Shown: piece after piece, positions 57,131-64,000 of the stretch
How positions within the stretch are numbered: position 1 is the stretch's first letter
How the letters are laid out: the number at the start of each line of letters is the position of its first letter
Source: Mycobacterium szulgai
GTDB taxonomy: Bacteria > Actinomycetota > Actinomycetes > Mycobacteriales > Mycobacteriaceae
Direction: 5' to 3'
Assembly (NCBI RefSeq): GCF_002116635.1
Contig: NZ_LQPW01000039.1
Coordinates: 1-64,000 of the forward strand
Length of the DNA stretch: 64,000 nucleotides
Translations under genes and position numbers: made by a program
The notes under the pieces: model-generated
Seen by the model: the letters and a program-made list of their open reading frames with translations, nothing else
What the model was told of the DNA's origin: nothing
The model's database searches: none

Positions 57131-58533
57131 CCGATCGCGCCCGCTTGCGGCTCCATGACACGGCGGCCGGCGTCGTGCGTGATTTCGTCCCGCTTCGCGA
57201 AGGGCACGTCTCCATCTACCTGTGTGGCGCCACGGTGCAAGGGCAGCCGCACATCGGGCACGTCCGCAGCGGGGTGGCCTTCGACATCCTGCGCCGCTGG
57301 TTGCTGGCCCGCGGCTACGACGTCGCGTTCATCCGCAATGTCACCGACATCGAAGACAAGATCCTCAACAAGGCGGCCGCGGCGGGCCGGCCGTGGTGGG
57401 AGTGGGCGTTCACCCACGAACGCGCTTTCACCGCGGCTTACGACGCGCTGGACGTGTTGCCGCCGTCGGCGGAGCCACGGGCAACCGGCTTCATCACCCA
57501 GATGGTCGAGTTAATTGAAAGGCTGATCGAAACCGGCCACGCTTACGCGGCCGACGGCGACGTCTACTTCGACGTGCTGAGCTATCCCGAGTACGGTCAG
57601 CTGTCCGGGCACCGGGTGGACGACGTTCACCAGGGTGAAGGTGTGGCCACCGGAAAGCGGGATCAGCGCGACTTCACCCTGTGGAAGGGCGAAAAGCCCG
57701 GCGAGCCGTCGTGGCCGACACCATGGGGCCGCGGCCGCCCGGGGTGGCACCTGGAGTGCTCGGCGATGGCTCGCACGTATCTCGGGCCCGAGTTCGATAT
57801 CCATTGCGGTGGAATGGATTTGATCTTCCCGCACCACGAGAACGAAATCGCCCAGAGCCGCGCGGCCGGCGACGGGTTCGCCCGTTACTGGCTGCACAAC
57901 GGCTGGGTGACCATGGGCGGGGAAAAGATGAGCAAGTCGTTGGGCAACGTGTTGTCCATACCGGTGATGCTGCAACGGGTTCGGCCGGCCGAACTGCGTT
58001 ACTACCTGGGCAGCGCGCACTACCGGTCGATGCTGGAATTCTCCGAGACGGCGCTACAGGACGCGGTCAAGGCCTATGTCGGGGTGGAGGAGTTTCTGCA
58101 TCGGGTGCGCAGCCGGGTGGGTGCGGTCTGCCCCGGCCAGTGGACCCCGCGCTTCGCCGAAGCGCTCGACGACGACTTATCGGTGCCGATCGCGCTGGCC
58201 GAAATTCACCAGACCCGCGCCGACGGCAACCGCGCACTGGACGCCGGTGACCACGAGGGCGCACTGCAGAGCGCGTCCGCGATCCGCGCGATGATGGGCA
58301 TCCTCGGCTGTGATCCGCTTGACGAACGCTGGGAATCCCGCGATGAAACCTCGGCCGCGCTGGCCGCCGTCGACGTGCTGGTGCAGGCCGAATTGGAAAA
58401 CCGGGAAAAGGCACGCGAGCAACGCAATTGGGCGCTGGCCGACGAGATTCGGGATCGCCTGAAGAATGCCGGCATCGAAGTCACCGACACCGCTGACGGG
58501 CCGCAGTGGATGCTGGGCGGCGACGGCAAATAG
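57127..58533 (+). CDS. cysS: Cysteinyl-tRNA synthetase
   Basis: A 468-residue class I synthetase. The zinc Cys lies in YLCGATVQG, the HIGH motif in PHIGHVRS, further zinc ligands in LECSAM and HHENE, and KMSKS in EKMSKSLGN. It charges tRNA-Cys. The GTG at 57127 is shared with the 18-nt element also seen at lysS. It is followed directly by the rRNA methyltransferase gene. Confidence 0.97.
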   Translation: MTDRARLRLHDTAAGVVRDFVPLREGHVSIYLCGATVQGQPHIGHVRSGVAFDILRRWLLARGYDVAFIRNVTDIEDKILNKAAAAGRPWWEWAFTHERAFTAAYDALDVLPPSAEPRATGFITQMVELIERLIETGHAYAADGDVYFDVLSYPEYGQLSGHRVDDVHQGEGVATGKRDQRDFTLWKGEKPGEPSWPTPWGRGRPGWHLECSAMARTYLGPEFDIHCGGMDLIFPHHENEIAQSRAAGDGFARYWLHNGWVTMGGEKMSKSLGNVLSIPVMLQRVRPAELRYYLGSAHYRSMLEFSETALQDAVKAYVGVEEFLHRVRSRVGAVCPGQWTPRFAEALDDDLSVPIALAEIHQTRADGNRALDAGDHEGALQSASAIRAMMGILGCDPLDERWESRDETSAALAAVDVLVQAELENREKAREQRNWALADEIRDRLKNAGIEVTDTADGPQWMLGGDGK

Positions 58534-59466
58534 ATGGCCGGTAACTCTCAGCGCCGGGGGGCGATACGCAAATCCGGCACCAAGAAGGGCCCGACCGTCG
58601 GGTCGGGCGGCCAGCGCCGTCGTGCCCTGGAAGGGCGGGGCCCCACCCCGCCGGCGCACATGCGTCCCAACCATCCCGCCGCCAAGCGGGCCCCCGCCCC
58701 GCAACAACGCCGCCCCGCCAAACGTGTTGACGAGACCGAGAACGTGCTGGGCCGCAACCCGGTGCTGGAATGCCTGCGTGCCGGTGTTCCGGCCACCGCG
58801 CTCTACGTTGCGCTCGGCGCCGAGGCCGACGAACGTCTCACCGAATCGGTCTCGCGCGCAGCCGATTTGGGCATCAGCATCCTCGAGGTGCCGCGTAGCG
58901 ATCTGGACCGGATGACCGCCAACCATCTGCATCAGGGCATCGCGCTGCAGGTGCCGCCATACAACTACACCCATCCCGACGATCTGATCGCGGCCGCCCT
59001 CAAGTCGCCGCCGGCCATGCTGGTCGCGCTGGACAACATCTCCGACCCCCGCAATCTCGGTGCGATCGTGCGCTCGGTTGCGGCGTTCGGTGGCCACGGG
59101 GTGCTGATTCCACAGCGCCGTTCGGCTTCGGTGACCGCGGTCGCGTGGCGCACCAGCGCCGGGGCTGCCGCCCGGATCCCGATCGCGCGCGCTACCAATC
59201 TCACTAGGACACTGAAGGATTGGGCCAATCGCGGCCTTCAGGTGGTGGGCCTGGACGCCGGCGGTGACACCGTGGTGGATGACTTGGACGGCCGCGACCC
59301 GATGGTGTTGGTAGTCGGTTCGGAGGGCAAGGGGCTGTCCCGATTGGTGCGGGAGAATTGCGACACGGTGGTGTCCATTCCGATGGCGGGTAAGACCGAG
59401 TCGCTGAACGCCTCGGTGGCCGCCGGAGTGGTGCTCGCCGAAATCGCGCGGCAACGCCGCAACTGA
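58534..59466 (+). CDS. rlmB: SpoU/TrmH family RNA 2'-O-methyltransferase (Rv3579c-like)
   Basis: A 310-residue protein. A basic Pro-rich extension (~1-65) precedes the substrate-binding domain ([19 protein letters not shown]). The knotted SPOUT domain contains [28 protein letters not shown] and [18 protein letters not shown]. It probably methylates a ribose in 23S rRNA, as RlmB does at G2251, but the exact site is not proven. It starts at the base after the cysS stop. Confidence 0.92.
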   Translation: MAGNSQRRGAIRKSGTKKGPTVGSGGQRRRALEGRGPTPPAHMRPNHPAAKRAPAPQQRRPAKRVDETENVLGRNPVLECLRAGVPATALYVALGAEADERLTESVSRAADLGISILEVPRSDLDRMTANHLHQGIALQVPPYNYTHPDDLIAAALKSPPAMLVALDNISDPRNLGAIVRSVAAFGGHGVLIPQRRSASVTAVAWRTSAGAAARIPIARATNLTRTLKDWANRGLQVVGLDAGGDTVVDDLDGRDPMVLVVGSEGKGLSRLVRENCDTVVSIPMAGKTESLNASVAAGVVLAEIARQRRN

Positions 59467-59939
59467 TCGGAATAGCCGCCGGCGGTGGTGCTCGCCCGGC
59501 ATCTTCCTGTGAACTTTCACAGTAACCGTGCTACTCGGCCCGGCCATTCCTGTGAACTTTCACAGGAACTGGGGTCGGCATAGGGAACTCAAGAGTCGCG
59601 CGATTAACCAATGGCAACGCATCTGATCAAAAATCCCGACTATTTCTGCAGGTCGCTGCGAGTTTGGCGATAATTAGTTGAACACAGGTTGAACAACAGT
59701 GTGCGCCGAGTGAATTGTTGGCGCTATCGGTTTCTGTGTAACAGCTTTCAATCTACTGTCTTCCGCATGAGACTATCTGAGATATATAGACAAATAGAAT
59801 TTGTGAAGGTATCATCCGAATCTTTTTGATATCGAGCCGAGCGATTGCCCTCAGACAGCGTCTCAAACCAGCGGTAGTCCATAGCCGGACGCAGCCAAAT
59901 CGTCTACCCCGTCCCACTTATCTCGCCGGAGGAATTCTC
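59467..59939. other. Intergenic region upstream of the PE-PPE-PPE block
   Basis: No gene is supported in these 473 bases. The first third holds a tandem palindrome pair. The part from about 59640 to 59840 is AT-rich (for example GAGATATATAGACAAATAG), unlike the flanking genes, and may bind nucleoid proteins. The GGAGGA ribosome-binding site of the PE gene lies at the end. Confidence 0.5.
59506..59566. repeat. Two tandem palindromes 43 bp apart
   Basis: CCTGTGAACTTTCACAGG occurs in full at 59549-59566 (8-base arms around CT) and, lacking only the final G, at 59506-59522. The copies start 43 bases apart, about four helical turns. They lie just after the methyltransferase gene and about 375-435 bases upstream of the PE start. 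They look like operator sites for an unidentified dimeric regulator. Confidence 0.6.
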
Positions 59940-60239
59940 ATGTCTTATGTGCGTACCTATCCTGAGCACTTGGCGGCTGCCGCCAGCAACCTGCAGTCAC
60001 TGGGCGCGGCCTTGAACGTGGGCTGCGCGGCAGCCGCCGGGCCGATTACCGGCGTTGTTCCCGCAGCTGTCGATGAGGTGTCGATCCTGACCGCGGCACA
60101 GTTCGCGAGCCACGGTCAGCGGTTTCAGGAACTGAGTGCGCAAGCGTCCAGGATCCAGGCGATGCTCGCGGCGACGTTGGCGACCAGCGGGGGTTCCTAC
60201 GCCGAGACCGAGGCGGCCAACGCCGCATTGGCGCACTGA
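59940..60239 (+). CDS. PE protein
   Basis: A 99-residue PE domain (MSYVRTYPEHLAAAASNLQ) with the YxxxE signal (YAETE) near the end. The ATG at 59940 follows CCGGAGGA. It is 29 bases before a PPE gene and is the likely export partner of one or both PPE proteins downstream. Confidence 0.93.
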   Translation: MSYVRTYPEHLAAAASNLQSLGAALNVGCAAAAGPITGVVPAAVDEVSILTAAQFASHGQRFQELSAQASRIQAMLAATLATSGGSYAETEAANAALAH

Positions 60240-60268
60240 GCGGCCGGGGCGAAAGGGAGTTATAGGCA

Positions 60269-61480
60269 ATGGTGGACTACGGATTGTTGCCGCCCGAAAT
60301 CAATTCGGCGCGCATCTACGCCGGGCCCGGAGCGGCGTCGCTGGTGTCGGCAGCGGTGGCCTGGAACGGTTTGGCCGCGGAATTTCAGGCCGCGGCTTCG
60401 GGGCACCGTTCGGTGATTGAGGTACTCACCAGCGGGCCGTGGCTGGGTCCGGCTTCAACGCAGCTGGTTTCGGCCGTCGCACCGTTCATCACCTGGCTGA
60501 GCGGTAGTTCCGAGCGGGCCGCCGAAGCCGCGAGCCAGGCCGCCGCCGCGGCGGCCGCCTACGAGCGCGCGTACGCCGCCAGTGTCCCGCCGCCCCTGAT
60601 TGCGGCCAACCGCACACTGCTGCAGGAATTGATCGCCACCAACGTGCTCGGCCAAAACAGTTCCGCCATCTCGATGCTGGAGGCGCAGTACGCCGAGTTC
60701 TGGGCCCAGGATTCGGGCGCGATGTACACCTATGCCGGCAGTGCGGCGGCGGCAACCAACGTGACGCCATTGGCGCCACCGGCCGAGGTGGTGGACCCAC
60801 TCGGGGTGGCCGAGCAGGCGATCGCTGTCTTGGAGGCCGGGGGTCAAGGCCTGCAGACCCAACTCAATACTCTGCATACGCAGTTGGGCACGCGAGTGAG
60901 CGACGTGGTGAAGGCCTTGGCCACGCCGCTCAATGGCCAGGGCGCGGCGCTTGACGCCTGGATTGTGGCCAACACCGCGTTCGACGACATCGTTCCGCTC
61001 TACAGCAAGTACCTGTCGCCGTATATGAACTCCATGGCGGCCATGATTCAGTCGACGCAGACCATCGGACAGAACACCAGCGGTTGGTCGGGCATCGGCA
61101 ACCTTTGCAACACCCTGTTCAAGCCTGCCGCTCCGGCGGCCGCGAAGGCGGTCGAAGGCGCGGCGCAGGCAGCCGCCGGCGCCGGGCAGGCCGCGACCGG
61201 CGCTGCAGGCAACCTCGGAGCGGGTCTTGGCGGAATCAGCGGCAGCTTGGGCAAGGCCGTGGGGATCGGAGGTTTGTCGGTGCCCGCAAATTGGGTCCCA
61301 TGGCACGCCACCACCAATCCCGGTGTGGCCGCGGCGATTCCGGCCGCGGCCGAAAGTGCCAACAGCTTCCCGATGGCCCCGCCGCTCGGGCAGTTCGTCA
61401 ACGGCGGTGGTTACGGCCGAAATCTCCCGTCCTACGGCTTCAAGCCCTTAATCATGGCCAAGCCGCCGGCCGCCGGTTAA
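60269..61480 (+). CDS. PPE protein, SVP subfamily (first of tandem pair)
   Basis: A 403-residue protein with a PPE domain (~1-175, [19 protein letters not shown], WxG at GPWLGP). The C-terminal region has the SVP signature (GGLSVPANW) and the end motif PSYGFKPLIMAKPPAAG. It is closely related along its whole length to the next gene, so the two arose by duplication. Ribosome-binding site AAAGGGAG. Confidence 0.94.
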   Translation: MVDYGLLPPEINSARIYAGPGAASLVSAAVAWNGLAAEFQAAASGHRSVIEVLTSGPWLGPASTQLVSAVAPFITWLSGSSERAAEAASQAAAAAAAYERAYAASVPPPLIAANRTLLQELIATNVLGQNSSAISMLEAQYAEFWAQDSGAMYTYAGSAAAATNVTPLAPPAEVVDPLGVAEQAIAVLEAGGQGLQTQLNTLHTQLGTRVSDVVKALATPLNGQGAALDAWIVANTAFDDIVPLYSKYLSPYMNSMAAMIQSTQTIGQNTSGWSGIGNLCNTLFKPAAPAAAKAVEGAAQAAAGAGQAATGAAGNLGAGLGGISGSLGKAVGIGGLSVPANWVPWHATTNPGVAAAIPAAAESANSFPMAPPLGQFVNGGGYGRNLPSYGFKPLIMAKPPAAG

Positions 61481-61544
61481 CCGGCGAGATCACCGCAACG
61501 GCCACATAGCTGAGCTGTCAACAGGCATCAGGGGATAACGCGCG

Positions 61545-62762
61545 ATGGTCGACTATGGTCTTTTGCCGCCCGAGATCAACTCAGGGCGCATATATGCCGG
61601 TCCTGGAGTCGGTCCGATGCTGGCCGCCGCAGGGGCCTGGAGCGGATTGGCAGCAGACTTTCAAGCCGCCGCGGCGGGACATCGGTCGGTGATCTTGGAG
61701 CTGACCAGTGGCCCATGGGTGGGGCCGGCGTCAGCGGCACTGGTTGCGGCCGCGTCACCGTTCATTAGCTGGATGGACGGCGGCGCCGAGGATGCCGGGC
61801 AGGCGGCAAGCCAGGCATTCGCGGCCGCGGCCGCATATGAGGTGGCGTTCGCGGCATCGGTTCCCCCGCCGGTGATCGCGGCCAACCGGGCACTGCTGGC
61901 GGTATTGGTCGCCACCAACTTCCTCGGGCAGAACACGCCGGCGATCGCCGCGACCGAAGCGCTCTACCTCGAATTCTGGGCTCAGGACGCCGCGGCTATG
62001 TACAACTATGCGGGCAACTCGGCGGCAGCGACTCAGTTGGCCGAATTGCCCGAGCCGGCCGAAGTGGTGGACCCTGGCGGGTTGGCAGATCAAGCTATCG
62101 CGGTACTCAAAAGCGCGGGTCAAGCGGTTCAGGCTCAAATCAACAGCGTTGGAGCGCAGCTAATGCCGCGAGTGGGTGACGTCCTGCAGACGCTGTCTTC
62201 GCCGTTGAATGGTCAGGGCGCGGCAATCGACCAATGGATTATGGCCAACACGCCGTTCGACGACCTCGTCCCGCTCTACAGCAAATACATCTCGCCGTAC
62301 ATGAACTCAGTAGCGTTCGGGTTTCAAGACACGCTCTTCGTCGGTGACGAGACGGCCGGCGTCGCCAAACTGGGCAGTCTTGCGTGTGATTTGGGCACCG
62401 CTGCGCAGGCCGCCGGGCAGGCGGCGCAGGCCGCTGGTCAGGCCGCGGCCGGCGCCGGGGCAAACGTCGGGGCCAGCCTGGGCGGCGGCGTCGGCGGGAT
62501 TGCAGCAGCTCTGGGTAAGGCCGTTCCCCTTGGTAGCGGGCTGTCAGTCCCGGCGAGCTGGGCATCGGCTAGCGGCGCGGGTGGACCCGGTGTGACAGCC
62601 ATCGGTAACGCGACCTCGATTTCGGCCGCGGCCGAGGGCGCCGCCAGTAATGTGCCGGTGGCTCCACCGTTCGGGCAGTTCGTCAATGCCGGCAACGGCC
62701 GCAGAACTCCCGCTTACGGACACCGGCTGACATTCGTGGCGAGGCCACCGGCTGCCGGCTAA
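61545..62762 (+). CDS. PPE protein, SVP subfamily (second of tandem pair)
   Basis: A 405-residue protein that starts [19 protein letters not shown], nearly the same as the upstream gene, with GPWVGP and the SVP motif GLSVPASWA. Shared central segments such as [14 protein letters not shown] and [15 protein letters not shown] support recent tandem duplication. The C-terminus has diverged. It has no PE gene of its own. Confidence 0.94.
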   Translation: MVDYGLLPPEINSGRIYAGPGVGPMLAAAGAWSGLAADFQAAAAGHRSVILELTSGPWVGPASAALVAAASPFISWMDGGAEDAGQAASQAFAAAAAYEVAFAASVPPPVIAANRALLAVLVATNFLGQNTPAIAATEALYLEFWAQDAAAMYNYAGNSAAATQLAELPEPAEVVDPGGLADQAIAVLKSAGQAVQAQINSVGAQLMPRVGDVLQTLSSPLNGQGAAIDQWIMANTPFDDLVPLYSKYISPYMNSVAFGFQDTLFVGDETAGVAKLGSLACDLGTAAQAAGQAAQAAGQAAAGAGANVGASLGGGVGGIAAALGKAVPLGSGLSVPASWASASGAGGPGVTAIGNATSISAAAEGAASNVPVAPPFGQFVNAGNGRRTPAYGHRLTFVARPPAAG

Positions 62763-62900
62763 CAGCGGGCCAGGCCCGGGCTTGGTTAGGGCTGGGGGTG
62801 ACCGCCGGTGCCGACCCTCCCGAATCCTGGTTGCCGGACGTAAGCTAACCCCCACCAGACATGCTGCATTCGCTGCGCTGTGCGGGGAGGGTTTGCTGGG

Positions 62901-64000
62901 ATGACGGTCGAGTTCCGTGTGCTCGGCGACATCGAAGCCCGAGTCGACGGGCGGCGACTGGAAATCGGTCATGCCCGGCAACGGTGTGTCCTGCTGGCAT
63001 TTCTGATCGACGTAAACCGGCCCGTGTCGATCGACCAGCTCGTTGATCGCGTGTGGTCGGACAGACCACCGCTGCGTGCCCGTAACGCGCTTGCTGGATA
63101 CGTCTCCCGGTTGCGGAATCTGCTTGCTGAGACTCAGGAAGTCGCGATCTCGCGTGAACCGGGGGCATACGTGCTTAGCGCCGACCCGCTATCTGTGGAC
63201 CTGCACCGATTCAGGTCCATGGTGGCGAAGGCACGCGGCAGTGCCGACCCGCGGGAAGCCGCGCGGTGGTACGAACAAGCGTTGGCGATCTGGTCAGGTG
63301 AACCTTTTCCCGCCCTGGATACGCCCTGGATCAACGACGTCCGCAATGCTTTGGCGGCCGAACGGCTTTCGGTGCAATTGGACAGCAACGACGTCGGTTT
63401 GCGCATCGGCCGGCACGCTGAGCTGCTGGGTCAGATCACTACGGCGCAGTCGGCCAGCCCGCTCGACGAACGTTTGGCCGCACAGTTGATGCTGGCGCAG
63501 TTCCGCACGGGCAGGCAAGCCGATGCCCTGACCACCTACCGGCGGATACGCGAGCGGCTGGTCGAGGAGCTCGGCGTCGATCCGGGCTCGGCGTTGCAGC
63601 AGGTGCATCAGCAAATCCTCACCGGCGAGGCGGCCGATCGGGAGGACGCCCCCGCGAGAGCGCCGGCACCGGACCAGCTGGTGCCGTCACGTCCTCCCGT
63701 CTTCCAACGGCCGCGTTCGGGACAATTGCGGTGCGCCACTAGCTTCGTCGGACACCAGCGCGAACTGGATCGCGTCATCGAAGCGCTGGGTGCCGGCCCG
63801 CTGGTGACCCTGACCGGGGTTGGGGGCGTGGGTAAGACGAGGCTCGCGCTCGAGGTTGCCGGCCGCGAAGACGAGCGATTCAGCGAAGGCGTGTGGATCT
63901 GCGAGCTGGGCCCGCTCGAGCACGGGGACGCGGTGGTGCACACCGTCGCGGCGAGTGTGTGGCTGCGACAACAGCAAGGCATGGATATCGAGACCAGCGT
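62901..64000 (+). CDS. SARP/AfsR-type regulator with NB-ARC ATPase (C-terminus beyond window)
   Basis: The first 366 codons are visible. An N-terminal OmpR-type winged helix (~1-95, FRVLGDIEARVDGRRLEIG) is followed by a bacterial transcriptional activation domain (~100-245, LHRFRSMVAKARG, ERLVEELGVDPGSALQ). An NB-ARC-type P-loop (GVGGVGKTRLALEV, ~305) follows, and the frame is open to the edge. Such large ATP-dependent activators often control nearby accessory genes, so it may regulate the PE-PPE block (inference). The ATG at 62901 has GGGGAGG upstream. Confidence 0.9.
   Translation, partial: MTVEFRVLGDIEARVDGRRLEIGHARQRCVLLAFLIDVNRPVSIDQLVDRVWSDRPPLRARNALAGYVSRLRNLLAETQEVAISREPGAYVLSADPLSVDLHRFRSMVAKARGSADPREAARWYEQALAIWSGEPFPALDTPWINDVRNALAAERLSVQLDSNDVGLRIGRHAELLGQITTAQSASPLDERLAAQLMLAQFRTGRQADALTTYRRIRERLVEELGVDPGSALQQVHQQILTGEAADREDAPARAPAPDQLVPSRPPVFQRPRSGQLRCATSFVGHQRELDRVIEALGAGPLVTLTGVGGVGKTRLALEVAGREDERFSEGVWICELGPLEHGDAVVHTVAASVWLRQQQGMDIETS

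Overview
This window is chromosomal DNA of a Mycobacterium. The evidence is high GC, leaderless GTG starts, PE, PPE, PE_PGRS and paired WXG100 (Esx) genes, and a housekeeping gene order that I recognise from memory as the M. tuberculosis Rv3645 to Rv3579c interval read in reverse. PE_PGRS genes together with rearranged or missing loci point to a slow-growing species related to M. tuberculosis but outside that complex. I do not assign a species.

Layout. 1-4.4 kb: a PE_PGRS gene cut by the window edge, a membrane adenylate cyclase, the DNA polymerase III delta' subunit and tRNA-Thr(CGT). 4.4-11 kb: a cluster of envelope and sugar genes (GT-C-like membrane protein, galE1, PhyH-type oxygenase with a tiny coupled upstream gene, DUF2304 protein, GT2 glycosyltransferase, flippase-like protein). 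11-13 kb: a PPE-Esx-Esx operon. 13-19.4 kb: TerC/DUF475 protein, ppa, a DD-carboxypeptidase, a zincin, tilS, hpt and lpqG. 19.4-28.6 kb: an accessory stretch with a PE/PPE pair, an odd Ser/Thr kinase, a 13E12-type HNH protein, an alcohol dehydrogenase, an LLM oxidoreductase, ephA, a VOC protein and a transporter remnant. The espACD operon, expected near here from M. tuberculosis, is absent.

28.8-43.4 kb: a mostly co-directional operon region: ftsH, folE-folP-folB-folK (folate), panC-panD-coaX (pantothenate/CoA), lysS, lsr2 and clpC1. Many of these genes overlap at start and stop codons. 43.5-49.5 kb: a frameshifted PE_PGRS gene behind a hairpin, a cbtB-cbtA cobalt-uptake pair with a histidine-phosphatase-like gene, lpqF, mhuD, a hydrolase and a shrunken PE-like gene. 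49.5-59.5 kb: mutY, a carbonic anhydrase, a membrane protein, disA, radA, lpqE, carD, ispD, ispF, cysS and an rRNA methyltransferase, covering DNA repair, c-di-AMP, stringent and rRNA control, and isoprenoids. 59.5-64 kb: a PE-PPE-PPE block downstream of a tandem palindrome pair, then a SARP/NB-ARC regulator cut by the window end.

The most notable signals not explained by ordinary gene calls are these: a chain of stop-start-coupled mini-ORFs between folB and folK; an identical 18-nt element spanning the start codons of both lysS and cysS; a long hairpin that buries the ribosome-binding site of the PE_PGRS gene; two unrelated pairs of tandem palindromes; a kinase whose HRDxK lysine is glycine; and a sharp GC drop in the 3' half of lysS.
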